A stretch of 64,000 nt of DNA from Akkermansiaceae bacterium UBA2381 (GTDB taxonomy: Bacteria > Verrucomicrobiota > Verrucomicrobiia > Verrucomicrobiales > DEV007): assembly GCA_002344215.1 (NCBI GenBank), contig DDSV01000028.1, positions 66,287 through 130,286 of the forward strand. The letters are read 5' to 3'. This document shows positions 8,093 through 16,599 of the stretch, piece by piece; position 1 is the first letter of the stretch; each line of letters opens with the position of its first letter. A model generated the notes under the pieces. It saw nothing but the letters and a program-made list of their open reading frames with translations, searched no databases and was not told the origin of the DNA. The position numbers were made by a program, and so were the translations under genes.

Positions 8093-10748
8093 TTCCCCCG
8101 GGAAGTGGCGGCGGGCTGCCGACGTTCAGTCCGCCCCTCCGGAATGTGCTTCCGACTCTTTTTGACACCAGAAGGTAGGGAACCCAAATGAGCACACCGA
8201 AAATGCAGGGGCTGAAGTTGCCCAGGTATTCCTCCGCCAGTTCCGAGCCGGCTCCTGCGATATGATGGGCGGCGGCGCAGTAGATCGCTTCGGTGATGAA
8301 TTCAAAAAGGAATATCCCGACCATGAGAGGCGGGAAGAGGACATGCTTTCGATGAAAGAGAATCGCTCCCAGGATCGTGAAGGGATACCAGAGCGAATCG
8401 AGGACGGACTCAAGGAGTATGAAGGGAGCCCAGAGTTCGTGATACGAATCCCCGTCGCTTTCAGTTAGCGCGTTCCACGTATCGAGATCGTAGTTGTAAA
8501 CATTCGTAAAGGCTACCACGGCACCGAATATGACACGGGACCAAACTCCGAACGCGATGAGAATGAGCCAGCCGCTGATTCCATCGAGGGAGGGATCGTA
8601 AAACGACTTCGGTTTCAAGTTGACCTTGAGGTGCGAAAGAATCAGGGCGGCAAGTCCTCCGCCGGCAAGGCTGAGCAGCGTGATGACCGCAAGAGTCCAA
8701 TTGAAGCGGTAGGGCGTCGAGTCCTGATCGCTCGTATCGAGGCCCTCATGCGTGTCGCGGGAAATCCAGACTTTGTAGTTGGTGAGGCTTTCGGACTTTT
8801 TGGCATTGCGGAGATATTCGGCGATCCTCCCGGGCTCAATCCTGTCGTTCAGGCTCTTGTAGGAGAAATCAATCCGGTTAACTGATCCTTCGTACGTCTC
8901 CCGATATTCAAAGCGGAAGGCCTGATCCTCGATAATCCGGGTAACCGGTTCCTCATCCATCGGGGCCGGCATATGTACTTCCAACCGATGGGAAATATCG
9001 ACAGGATGGCTGATGGCGTAGGGCATGGTCCGCTTCTTCGTCGAAGGGATATCGACCTCATCGTAAGTGTACTTTGAAGGGAACTCGGCCTCCAGCTTCT
9101 CCGCATTGTCGGGGTGATCCTCCCAGATTTGGGGGATGTGATAGTATTCGCGAACCGTAACAATATTTTTCCGCTCGTCATCGTCGACTTCGAAGTCCTT
9201 CACCGACTCTATCCCCTCATAGGTCGAAGAGTAGAAGTTCACATATTTCCGTTGTATCTCTGCCCGGGACGATGAGGCAAAGTATGAGCGCATGGTGTCG
9301 GCCTCGTCGCCCTGGTAGACGCTCTCCACTTCAAGTTTTGCCTCGCCCCGGTAATCGGGAATTCGAAAGATCTCTTTGATTCGGGTGCTCGATTCGGCGA
9401 AGCCCTGCGGTGTCACGCGAGTGAGCTCAGCGGCTCCCTTGCCTTCCTGGTGCAGGACGAGCGCATGCCCGTAGTCGGGGAAAAAAAGCGACGAAAGGGG
9501 CCCCCGCTGGTAGGACGCTGTCGGATCGAGCCAGTAGTCCCTGTTCCCGTGTCGAACGACCGTCACGAGGTGATCGAATGCATGGGGGCTGGGAGTCCAG
9601 TTGGAAATCGCCGGACCGTAGTCGGTGTTTACGAGCGCGGGCCAGGCCTCGAATCCGAGATGGCGGAGGAGGGAGACGAGCAGCAGTGTCTTGTCTTTGC
9701 AGTCGCCGAAGCGTCGCTTTATGATCGTCTCAAGCGGATAGGGCTGATGCGAATGCACTCCGTCAAAGATTCCAAGATAGCGTACCTCGTCCTGGGCAAA
9801 GCGCAGTGCCGCAAGGATCTGTGACTCTTTGTCCGCTGTCTTCGATATCTCTGTCGAGGCCTCGAGGAGCTCATCGGGAAGTTTCGAGGGAATGATATAC
9901 TGCTTTCGTGCCCAGGCGGAGACTTCCTCCCATGATTGAAAGGAAGTGGCTTCGATCCAGCCCCACGGATCATACTCCGGAGGCAGTCCACCCTCACTGG
10001 GAAGCGGTACCGGATGTTCAATAATCCAGCGATGAATCTTCGTCGATCCCTCGTCGGAAAGAGCGGCTTCGGATGCAGTGACGTGCTGCACGATCTTGAC
10101 CTTGTCCTCCGAGGGGTGCCGCAAAACACCGTGGATGACTCCGACCGGGACGGTATAGGAGGTTGTTAGAGTCCAGTAGAAGTGGTCTTCGAAAACAGGG
10201 TTTTCACCCCGGACTGAGAAGGCGTATTCGATTACATCGCCGGAACGGATATCTTCGAGCACGGCGATGGCGCTGAGCGTGTCATCGTATAGTTGCCGTT
10301 CATGATCCTCTTCACGCTGGAGCACCTTGAACTCCTGCCCGGCAAGACGGTCAATGACTTCACCATTCCGGTGAATCAGGAGCCGGTGAATCTCAAGTGT
10401 CTCATGGTGAGGGTCAAAACCAAAGGTTAGTTGCGCTCCCTCTTGCAGAGCGCTCTCACCCTCAAGTCGCTTGAGATACCGGTAATAGTTGGTGCGGCTT
10501 GCCGCGTCATATTGTCGTTCAATAAGCGGAAAGAAAGTGTCCCCCGCTTCGGCCTCGTTCCTGGGTTGTAGGGTGGGATCCGCCGTGTAATCGATTACCC
10601 AAGCAGGAGTCGGCGTCCGCTCGACTTGGCGGACCTCAACGGCGGGAGTCGGCGCCGTCGTTTCCTGCGCCTGCGAGGATACGGCAGGAGAACAAAGCGC
10701 TACTGAAAGGCAGAGCGCACCAATAGGGGAAAGAATAGGAGCGGACAC
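8052..10748 (-). CDS. DUF3857 / transglutaminase-like protein with C-terminal DUF2569-like membrane domain
   Basis: An 898-residue protein with a signal peptide (1-27), a DUF3857 domain (about 50-250), a transglutaminase-core domain (about 290-430) with an intact-looking Cys-His-Asp triad (GDCKDK Cys350, AFDHL His393, LDPT Asp408), a beta-rich region to about 650, and a membrane domain of about five helices (from about 690) that starts with a single helix and continues with DGISGWLILIAFG, a DUF2569-like opening. The catalytic part would face the periplasm. Such proteins are common in Bacteroidota and Verrucomicrobiota but their substrate is unknown. It lies downstream of the M50 protease gene (81-base gap). 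Its last 41 bases overlap the convergent M28 gene. Confidence 0.82.
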   Translation of the reverse strand: MSAPILSPIGALCLSVALCSPAVSSQAQETTAPTPAVEVRQVERTPTPAWVIDYTADPTLQPRNEAEAGDTFFPLIERQYDAASRTNYYRYLKRLEGESALQEGAQLTFGFDPHHETLEIHRLLIHRNGEVIDRLAGQEFKVLQREEDHERQLYDDTLSAIAVLEDIRSGDVIEYAFSVRGENPVFEDHFYWTLTTSYTVPVGVIHGVLRHPSEDKVKIVQHVTASEAALSDEGSTKIHRWIIEHPVPLPSEGGLPPEYDPWGWIEATSFQSWEEVSAWARKQYIIPSKLPDELLEASTEISKTADKESQILAALRFAQDEVRYLGIFDGVHSHQPYPLETIIKRRFGDCKDKTLLLVSLLRHLGFEAWPALVNTDYGPAISNWTPSPHAFDHLVTVVRHGNRDYWLDPTASYQRGPLSSLFFPDYGHALVLHQEGKGAAELTRVTPQGFAESSTRIKEIFRIPDYRGEAKLEVESVYQGDEADTMRSYFASSSRAEIQRKYVNFYSSTYEGIESVKDFEVDDDERKNIVTVREYYHIPQIWEDHPDNAEKLEAEFPSKYTYDEVDIPSTKKRTMPYAISHPVDISHRLEVHMPAPMDEEPVTRIIEDQAFRFEYRETYEGSVNRIDFSYKSLNDRIEPGRIAEYLRNAKKSESLTNYKVWISRDTHEGLDTSDQDSTPYRFNWTLAVITLLSLAGGGLAALILSHLKVNLKPKSFYDPSLDGISGWLILIAFGVWSRVIFGAVVAFTNVYNYDLDTWNALTESDGDSYHELWAPFILLESVLDSLWYPFTILGAILFHRKHVLFPPLMVGIFLFEFITEAIYCAAAHHIAGAGSELAEEYLGNFSPCIFGVLIWVPYLLVSKRVGSTFRRGGLNVGSPPPLPGGIKDIPAIDTSPPA

Positions 10749-10829
10749 GCGGTGAGAGTCGGATAGTGCCGACGACCGTAAACAAAATCAAGGGCTGACC
10801 GCAATCGAATCTTCAAAAACTTCGGGACC

Positions 10830-11489
10830 TCACAGGATACTGGCCTGCCGTCCCTGCATCATCTGCCAGTTCGAGTAGGCGAGCATGCCGAAAAGAATGG
10901 CCATGAACAGGCTGCCGAGGAAGAAGAACCCCGCAACGGCGACTGCGAGCGCCGTGACAAATCCAATTTTGGGGACAAGGTGGGAGAACTTTCCCGCAAG
11001 GAGGCCGTTGAGAATATGTCCTCCGTCGAGCGGGAGAATGGGGAGCAAATTCATGATGGCCCACCCGACATTCACCCAGAGCATCTGTCCGACAAAAAAC
11101 GCGGTCCATTCCTCCTGTATCCCGGGCGTAAAGACGAGAAGGTAGGTGAGTCCGCCTAGGAGCAGACTGGCGACGGGTCCGGCCGCGGCGATGAAAATGG
11201 AGTCGCGGCGAGTGAACCTTCCGGGGCCGGCGGGCCCCGGCCCGCTGCAAAGTCCTCCCATTCCGTGAAGGGTGATTTCAGAGAACGGGGCCCCGCTGCG
11301 TTTTCTCGCCCAGGCATGCCCGAGTTCGTGCCAGATGATGGATCCGAGGACCACCGCTGTCATGATGAGAAAGCGTCCCAGCCCCTTCGGTCCGTCCTCC
11401 TGCAGGAAATTCATCCCGAGGAAGAGGCAAAGGAGCCAGAACATCCACTGGATGTGCACCGGAAAACCGAAGAGACGGAAGGAGAGCAT
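10830..11489 (-). CDS. Site-2 protease family (M50) membrane metalloprotease
   Basis: A 219-residue integral membrane protein with the zinc motif HELGH (54-58) and the third zinc ligand motif NLLPILPLDGGH (148-158). Both are diagnostic of the S2P/SpoIVFB family, which cleaves transmembrane segments of other proteins. No PDZ or CBS domain is seen, so it belongs to the short, rhomboid-sized class. The reading frame extends upstream through a heptamer tandem repeat (translating as GPWSLVL units), but the start is placed at ATG 11489 (MLSFRLFGFPVH), where homology-like sequence begins. It is likely cotranscribed after xylA through the repeat tract. Confidence 0.85.
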   Translation of the reverse strand: MLSFRLFGFPVHIQWMFWLLCLFLGMNFLQEDGPKGLGRFLIMTAVVLGSIIWHELGHAWARKRSGAPFSEITLHGMGGLCSGPGPAGPGRFTRRDSIFIAAAGPVASLLLGGLTYLLVFTPGIQEEWTAFFVGQMLWVNVGWAIMNLLPILPLDGGHILNGLLAGKFSHLVPKIGFVTALAVAVAGFFFLGSLFMAILFGMLAYSNWQMMQGRQASIL

Positions 11490-11500
11490 GGGGAGTCGAT

Positions 11501-11579
11501 TTGTCCGTTGTCCGTTGTCCGTTTGACCAAGGACCAAGGACCAAGGACCAAGGACCAAGGACCAAGGACCAAGGACCAA
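11501..11579. repeat. Two abutting heptanucleotide tandem repeats
   Basis: Three perfect copies of TTGTCCG (11501-11521) are followed after nine bases by seven perfect copies of GGACCAA (11531-11579). The tract fills the space between the xylA stop and the M50 start on the minus strand. All three minus-strand phases of the 7-mer array are open, giving the M50 frame an artificial N-terminal extension. Copy number is likely variable by slippage. Confidence 0.95.
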
Positions 11580-11580
11580 A

Positions 11581-12894
11581 TTAGATAAAATCGTTGATCA
11601 GATTCTCGATCATTTCCTGGCGACCGCTTTGGGTGACGGGTTCTCCGTTCTTCAGCGTGTAGGCTTCGAGCTCTTCGAGATCGGCATTACCTGACTCGAT
11701 TTTCGCTCCGATGCCGGAGTCATAGGAGCTGTAGCGCTGCTTTTTGAAAGCGTCGAGACGTCCGTCGGCAATGATCGCGTGAGCGACTTTGAGTCCCCGG
11801 GCGAAGGCATCCATTCCACCGATGTGGGCGTGGAAAAGATCAACCGGCTCGAAGCTCTCGCGTCGGCACTTGGCATCGAAGTTGAGGCCTCCGGAAGTGA
11901 ATCCGCCCATCCGCAGCACGCAAAGCATGATCTGGGTGGTGAGGTAGATGTCGGTTGGAAACTGGTCCGTGTCCCAGCCGATCAGTTCGTCTCCGGTGTT
12001 CGCATCGATCGATCCGAGGGCATTGGCTGCCATCGCTACCTCGAGCTCGTGCATCATGGTGTGCCCTGCGAGGGTGGCGTGGTTCGTCTCGATGTTGAGC
12101 TTTAGCTCACCCATCAAATCATGCTCGCGGAGGAAGTTGAGACAGGCCGCCGAGTCGGAATCGTACTGGTGGGTAGAGGGCTCGCGGGGCTTGGGCTCGA
12201 TGAAGAAGTCACCTTTGAAGCCGATCTTCTTCTTGTGCTTTACGGCGAGCTTGAGAAGGGCGGCGAGGTGATTCAGTTCGCGCTTGATGTCGGTATTGTA
12301 GAGGGTGGCGTAGCCTTCACGACCTCCCCAGAAGACGTAACCTTCACCGCCGAGGCGATGGGTGACTTCGAGGGCTTTCTTGATCTGGGCGGCGCCGTAA
12401 GCGAAAACGTCGGCGTAGGGCGATGTACCGGCTCCCTGGTTGTAGCGCTTGTGTGAGAAGAGGCACGCGGTGCCCCAGAGGAGTTTGATTCCAGTGGCTT
12501 TCTGCGCTTTTTCCAGCTCGTCGGCGACGGCGTCGAGGGCATCGTTCGAGGCCTGAAGGTCATTCAATTCCGGGGCCACATCGCGATCATGAAAACAATA
12601 GTAGTCGATCCCGACCTTTTGCATGAACTCGAACATCGCCCAAACGCGCTTCTGCGCATTGGCGACCGAGTTGGTTCCGTCATCCCAGGGGCGCTCTGCG
12701 GTCGCTTCGCCAAAGGGGTCGCCCAGTCCGTTCCGCATCGTGTGCCAGTAGGCGCAGGCGAAACGCAGGTGCTCCTTCATCGTCTTTCCACCGACCTTCT
12801 CAGACGCATTATAGTGTTTGAAAGAAAGGGGATTTTTCGAGGAGGGGCCCTCGAACTGGATCGTCGGGATGCCGGGAAAGTATTCTTCACTCAT
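11581..12894 (-). CDS. xylA: Xylose isomerase
   Basis: A 437-residue protein of standard length for the long (class II) xylose isomerases. It begins MSEEYFPGIPTIQFEG and shows YCFHDRDVAPE (catalytic His and metal-adjacent Asp), VFWGGREGYATL, FFIEPKPREPSTHQYD and NIETNHATLAGHTMMHE, the metal-binding strands of the TIM barrel. It interconverts D-xylose and D-xylulose (and glucose/fructose) in the cytoplasm. The ATG at 12894 is chosen over the in-frame upstream ATG at 12930 because the extension is not family-like. No xylulokinase is adjacent. The heptamer repeat and M50 gene follow. Confidence 0.97.
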   Translation of the reverse strand: MSEEYFPGIPTIQFEGPSSKNPLSFKHYNASEKVGGKTMKEHLRFACAYWHTMRNGLGDPFGEATAERPWDDGTNSVANAQKRVWAMFEFMQKVGIDYYCFHDRDVAPELNDLQASNDALDAVADELEKAQKATGIKLLWGTACLFSHKRYNQGAGTSPYADVFAYGAAQIKKALEVTHRLGGEGYVFWGGREGYATLYNTDIKRELNHLAALLKLAVKHKKKIGFKGDFFIEPKPREPSTHQYDSDSAACLNFLREHDLMGELKLNIETNHATLAGHTMMHELEVAMAANALGSIDANTGDELIGWDTDQFPTDIYLTTQIMLCVLRMGGFTSGGLNFDAKCRRESFEPVDLFHAHIGGMDAFARGLKVAHAIIADGRLDAFKKQRYSSYDSGIGAKIESGNADLEELEAYTLKNGEPVTQSGRQEMIENLINDFI

Positions 12895-12954
12895 AGGCGG
12901 GGAGTTTTCCAGAGCTGACGGCAAGATCAAGCGGAAAGAGCGCGATTTGACGTG

Positions 12955-14451
12955 CTACTTCCTCAAATCGTAGCAAATCAGCCTGGGCGCATTCCCCTCC
13001 ATATCGTCCTCATGCTGGGCAATATAGAGGAGTCCGCGGTGAATGACGGGAAGGGACCAGGTCGAGCGGGCCAGGAAGAGCTGGGTCCGGTCGCCTTCCT
13101 CCAGCCCGGCGGGAGTGAGCTTGAGAATGCCGAACGATCCCAGTTCACCCAGTGCATAGGTGCGTCCGTCGGCCTGAAGGAGGCTGCCGCGGAGGTATTT
13201 CATCTTGTAATCCCGTCCGGTTCCCGTCGGAACAGTCCAGTCCGGGTCGGCCCGCCAGGCTTCCTTGCCGGTCGTGACTTCGTAAGCGGCGAGCCAGGCA
13301 TCGGGTTCATTTCGTCCCTGGAATCCGTAGAGGTGACCGTCGAGGAGGAGCGGAGTGGTCCAATGCAGTCCGAAGTCGGGAGCCCGCCAGACCTCCTCCC
13401 ACTTCAATTCCGGGGTCAGGTGCAGGAGGACGGACCCTTTACCGTAGGAACTTGAGAGAAAGATTCGATCCTCTCCCACCGCAACCGGGGTGGAACCATT
13501 GACGCTTTCGTATTTATCCGGGCGCCAGGGAAAGGCATCGTGGAGAACGCCCGTTTCCAGGTCAATGCAGAGGAGACCGCCCACAGGCGGCTCGCTGTCG
13601 TCTCCGGCAAAAACAAGGAGCCGTTCCTCACCCTGGAGGGTGGCCACGACGGGCGAGGCGTAGGAGGCCTGCCATTCGTGTTTGGTCCCCCAGACGAGCT
13701 TTCCGCTGATCTGATCAAAGGCGGCAACACTGAGCTGGTCCGAAGTGCCGAGAGGAACGATGATTTTCCCGTCATGGGCAATCGGGCAGCAGCCATGTCC
13801 GAAAAAATAGCTGGCCCGCTCGAACTCGCTTGAGAGATTCCGTTGCCAGAGCCTTGTCCCGGTGGCGAGATCGAGGCAGGTGAGGATGCTGGTGACGCCG
13901 AGGGTGAAGACCCGGCCTTCCTCAATCACCGCGCTGGCCCTCGGGCCGTTACTGAATCCGTAGCGGTCTGAATAGACGACAGGATACCGGTGGGCCCAGA
14001 ACTGACGTCCTGTTTCGGGATCAAGGCACTGCACCACTTCCTCGTCGTCGAAGCGATTGAAGGTCACGAGGCGGCCATCCACGATCACCGGGGAGGTGTA
14101 GCTGTTTCCTTTCTCCATTTCCCAAACCTTCTTCAATCCGCCTTCGGGAAAGCGGTCGAGCAGGTGGGTTTCCGGTGTTTTGGCGTTGTCCGTGGGCCCG
14201 AGAAAGCGCGGCCATTCGGCGGTCACGGCGTCGGGGGAGAGAGGCTTTGGAGCGGCGTGGAAGGTGAGTCCTTCGAATATAACCGGCTCCGGGACGACGG
14301 CGGCTTCGGGCACCTTCGTCACGGCGGGTGGGGCGGGATCGGTGAAATCCGAAGCGTAGACAGAGGCGCCCGGAGACAAGAGGGTCAGGAGGATGATCCG
14401 ACCCTGTCCGCTCAGGCGAACGGCATTTCGGCGAAAAGCGCTGCTCAACAT
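12955..14451 (-). CDS. Secreted PQQ-binding-like beta-propeller protein
   Basis: About 498 residues from ATG 14451, with a basic N-terminus and hydrophobic signal segment (RIILLTLLSPGASVYA). The body repeats the PQQ-propeller pattern: WPRFLGPTDNAKTPETHLL, then blades such as GLKKVWEMEKGN, CLDPETGRQFWAHRY, DLATGTRLWQRNL and EVTTGKEAWRADP, each ending in G-x-x-x-W. The family resembles BamB or quinoprotein dehydrogenases, but the Verrucomicrobiota and Planctomycetota members have no established role and no cofactor-binding residues can be asserted. One of three such proteins in the window. It is divergent from a response regulator operon, with a hairpin in the shared upstream region. Confidence 0.8.
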   Translation of the reverse strand: MLSSAFRRNAVRLSGQGRIILLTLLSPGASVYASDFTDPAPPAVTKVPEAAVVPEPVIFEGLTFHAAPKPLSPDAVTAEWPRFLGPTDNAKTPETHLLDRFPEGGLKKVWEMEKGNSYTSPVIVDGRLVTFNRFDDEEVVQCLDPETGRQFWAHRYPVVYSDRYGFSNGPRASAVIEEGRVFTLGVTSILTCLDLATGTRLWQRNLSSEFERASYFFGHGCCPIAHDGKIIVPLGTSDQLSVAAFDQISGKLVWGTKHEWQASYASPVVATLQGEERLLVFAGDDSEPPVGGLLCIDLETGVLHDAFPWRPDKYESVNGSTPVAVGEDRIFLSSSYGKGSVLLHLTPELKWEEVWRAPDFGLHWTTPLLLDGHLYGFQGRNEPDAWLAAYEVTTGKEAWRADPDWTVPTGTGRDYKMKYLRGSLLQADGRTYALGELGSFGILKLTPAGLEEGDRTQLFLARSTWSLPVIHRGLLYIAQHEDDMEGNAPRLICYDLRK

Positions 14452-14514
14452 GAAAAAGTGTAAAGCGGTCCGGATGGGGCCGCCATTGCTGAAACACGTA
14501 AAGCCCAAAAACAA

Positions 14515-14545
14515 TGTGGGGCCCACCGACCGGGTGGACCCCACA
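14515..14545. repeat. 13-bp-arm hairpin in divergent promoter region
   Basis: The 31 bases form an inverted repeat with arms TGTGGGGCCCACC and GGTGGACCCCACA, 12 of 13 pairs matching, and a five-base loop. It lies 64 bases upstream of the PQQ protein start and 186 bases upstream of the response regulator start. It has no flanking T-run, so it is more likely an operator or a repeat element than a terminator. Confidence 0.6.
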
Positions 14546-14730
14546 AGGAACCGCTTGTTTTTGACTGTAACTACCGCGTTGCTACTAAGGAGGAGATCCT
14601 CGGCAATACAGATGTTACTGGTATATTGGTTTCCACCGGCGATGATCTGTTCGATCTTTTTTGCAAAAATTTTGCTGTTTTCGGTCCATTAAAGGATTTC
14701 CATCTATTAATCACTGATAATAAACACGTT

Positions 14731-15129
14731 ATGGCGAAAATACTTTTAGTCGAAGACGATGAGGACAATATCAGTCTTCTCACCCGGCTTCTCGAGCACC
14801 ACGGACATAATCTATCGGTGGCGACGGACGGGGAGACGGCGGTGGCCCGGGCGGCGGAGGAGATGCCGGAGCTGATCCTGATGGATCTGGAATTGCCTCA
14901 CGTTCCCGACGGTCAACCTGATCCGAACGCGGGGCTGGAGGCGACCCGGCGCATCAAGGCGAATCCCCTGACCGCAGGCATTCCTGTGATCGCTCTTACG
15001 GCCCATACCATGGCCCAGCATCAGGAAAAAATCACGGCGGCGGGTTGTGACGCGCTCCAGGAGAAACCCATTTTCCCCTTCGATAATCTCTTGATCAAGA
15101 TCGAGCAGTTTACCCGGGGGAATGTTTGA
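14731..15129 (+). CDS. Stand-alone response regulator receiver protein
   Basis: A 132-residue CheY-like receiver domain without an output domain: VEDDEDN for the acidic pocket, LILMDLELP with the phosphoacceptor Asp, a Thr in VIALTAHT, and EKPIFPF with the conserved Lys. It carries an insertion after the phosphoacceptor (PHVPDGQPDPNAG) as in Cph1-partner-like or DivK-like single-domain regulators. ATG 14731 (MAKILLVEDD) is the start; the longer frame from 14626 is not receiver-like. Its last 8 bases overlap the cardiolipin synthase start, indicating translational coupling. The partner kinase is not in the window. Confidence 0.88.
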   Translation: MAKILLVEDDEDNISLLTRLLEHHGHNLSVATDGETAVARAAEEMPELILMDLELPHVPDGQPDPNAGLEATRRIKANPLTAGIPVIALTAHTMAQHQEKITAAGCDALQEKPIFPFDNLLIKIEQFTRGNV

Positions 15130-16585
15130 TCACTTTTCAGAGACGGCTCTGCTCGGGACCCTGATCTTCCTGGTCTGGGAGATTCTCGCGGTCGGCACGA
15201 TCGTGAACATCGTGATGAAGTCGCGGTCCGCGGCCGGGGCCTGGGGGTGGTCGATGGCGGTTTTGGCGCTGCCGTTTATTGCCGTGCCGCTCTACTGGGT
15301 TCTCGGGAGGCAGCAGTTCAAAGGTTACGTCGAGCGGATGCGGGAGGCACGTGAGGTTCATGAGCGAGCCTTCAGAGATCTGACCGAGACGCTCAGTCCT
15401 CATTTTGCGGTGCTGGAGGGGGATGAAAAGCGATACGCCGGAGTGCTTGAGAAACTGAGCGACCGGCGTTTCACGAAAAAAAACGAGGTGTGCCTCCTGA
15501 TCGACGGCGAGCAGACCTTCGACGCCATTTTCGAAGCGATTGAGGCGGCGACCGATTACATCCTTGTCCAGTTTTTCATCGTCAAAGACGACGAACTTGG
15601 AAACCGGTTCAGGGAACGGCTTGAAGCGAAATCGAGGGCGGGGGTTCGGGTATACTTCATCTACGACGAAATCGGCAGCCGGCAGTTGTCCCGTCGTTAC
15701 GTCCGATCAATGCAGAAAGCGGGGGTTGAGATTCACGATTTCCACTCAACCCAGGGCCCCAGCAACCGATTCCAAATCAACTTCCGGAATCACCGGAAGA
15801 TTGTCGTGGTTGATGGAAAAATCGGTTTTGTCGGAGGGCATAATGTGGGGGACGAATATCTCGGAAAATCAAAACGCTTCGGGCGCTGGCGTGACACTCA
15901 TGTAAAGCTGGCGGGCCCTTCCGTGCTCAGTCTGCAGATGGTGTTTCTGGGCGATTATTATTGGGCCGCCCGTGAGATTCCGCCTCTCCACTGGACCACC
16001 GTCACCCCTGCCGATGGATCGGGTTGCGGGGGAGGGGACTCGATCGTGTTGACTCTTCCGACCGGTCCGGTGGAAAGTATCGAAGGTGGAACCATTTTTT
16101 TCCTGAACGCCATCACCCGGGCGCGTCACCGGATCTGGATCGCCAGTCCCTATTTTGTCACCGACGAGTCGATACGCTCGGCGCTGCAGATGGTGGCACT
16201 GCGCGGTGTCGATGTGCGTATCATGATTCCGGAAAAGCCCGACAAGATCATTCCCTGGCTGGCGACCTTCTCCTTTCTCGCGGAAATGGAGGCAGCCGGG
16301 GTCAGGATGTATCGCTATCAGGCCGGGTTCCTGCATCAAAAAGTGCTCGTCGTCGATGAGGTGCTCTCGTCCGTCGGAACGGCGAATCTGGACAACCGCT
16401 CGATGCGGTTGAACTTTGAGGTCAACGCCGTGGTGTTATGTCCGGATTTCGCGAAACAGGTGGCGGCGATGCTGGAAGTTGACTTCAGTCAGAGCCGTGA
16501 GGTCGGCGCGGCGGACTACCAGTCCCGGAGCTGGTGGTTCCGGGTGGCGGTTCGCCTCGCCCGGCTGACCAGTCCGATCATGTAA
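15122..16585 (+). CDS. cls: Cardiolipin synthase (PLD family)
   Basis: A 487-residue protein with two N-terminal membrane segments (about 10-30 and 40-60, including AVLALPFIAVPLYWVLG) and two HKD motifs: NHRKIVVVDGKIGFVGGHN and HQKVLVVDEVLSSVGTANLDNRS. This is the ClsA-type layout; the enzyme joins two phosphatidylglycerols (or PG with PE) to make cardiolipin at the inner membrane. The start overlaps the response regulator stop by 8 bases, and a cysteine desulfurase follows 14 bases after its stop, so the three form an operon. Confidence 0.94.
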   Translation: MFDHFSETALLGTLIFLVWEILAVGTIVNIVMKSRSAAGAWGWSMAVLALPFIAVPLYWVLGRQQFKGYVERMREAREVHERAFRDLTETLSPHFAVLEGDEKRYAGVLEKLSDRRFTKKNEVCLLIDGEQTFDAIFEAIEAATDYILVQFFIVKDDELGNRFRERLEAKSRAGVRVYFIYDEIGSRQLSRRYVRSMQKAGVEIHDFHSTQGPSNRFQINFRNHRKIVVVDGKIGFVGGHNVGDEYLGKSKRFGRWRDTHVKLAGPSVLSLQMVFLGDYYWAAREIPPLHWTTVTPADGSGCGGGDSIVLTLPTGPVESIEGGTIFFLNAITRARHRIWIASPYFVTDESIRSALQMVALRGVDVRIMIPEKPDKIIPWLATFSFLAEMEAAGVRMYRYQAGFLHQKVLVVDEVLSSVGTANLDNRSMRLNFEVNAVVLCPDFAKQVAAMLEVDFSQSREVGAADYQSRSWWFRVAVRLARLTSPIM

Positions 16586-16599
16586 AATTCTCTTTCCTG

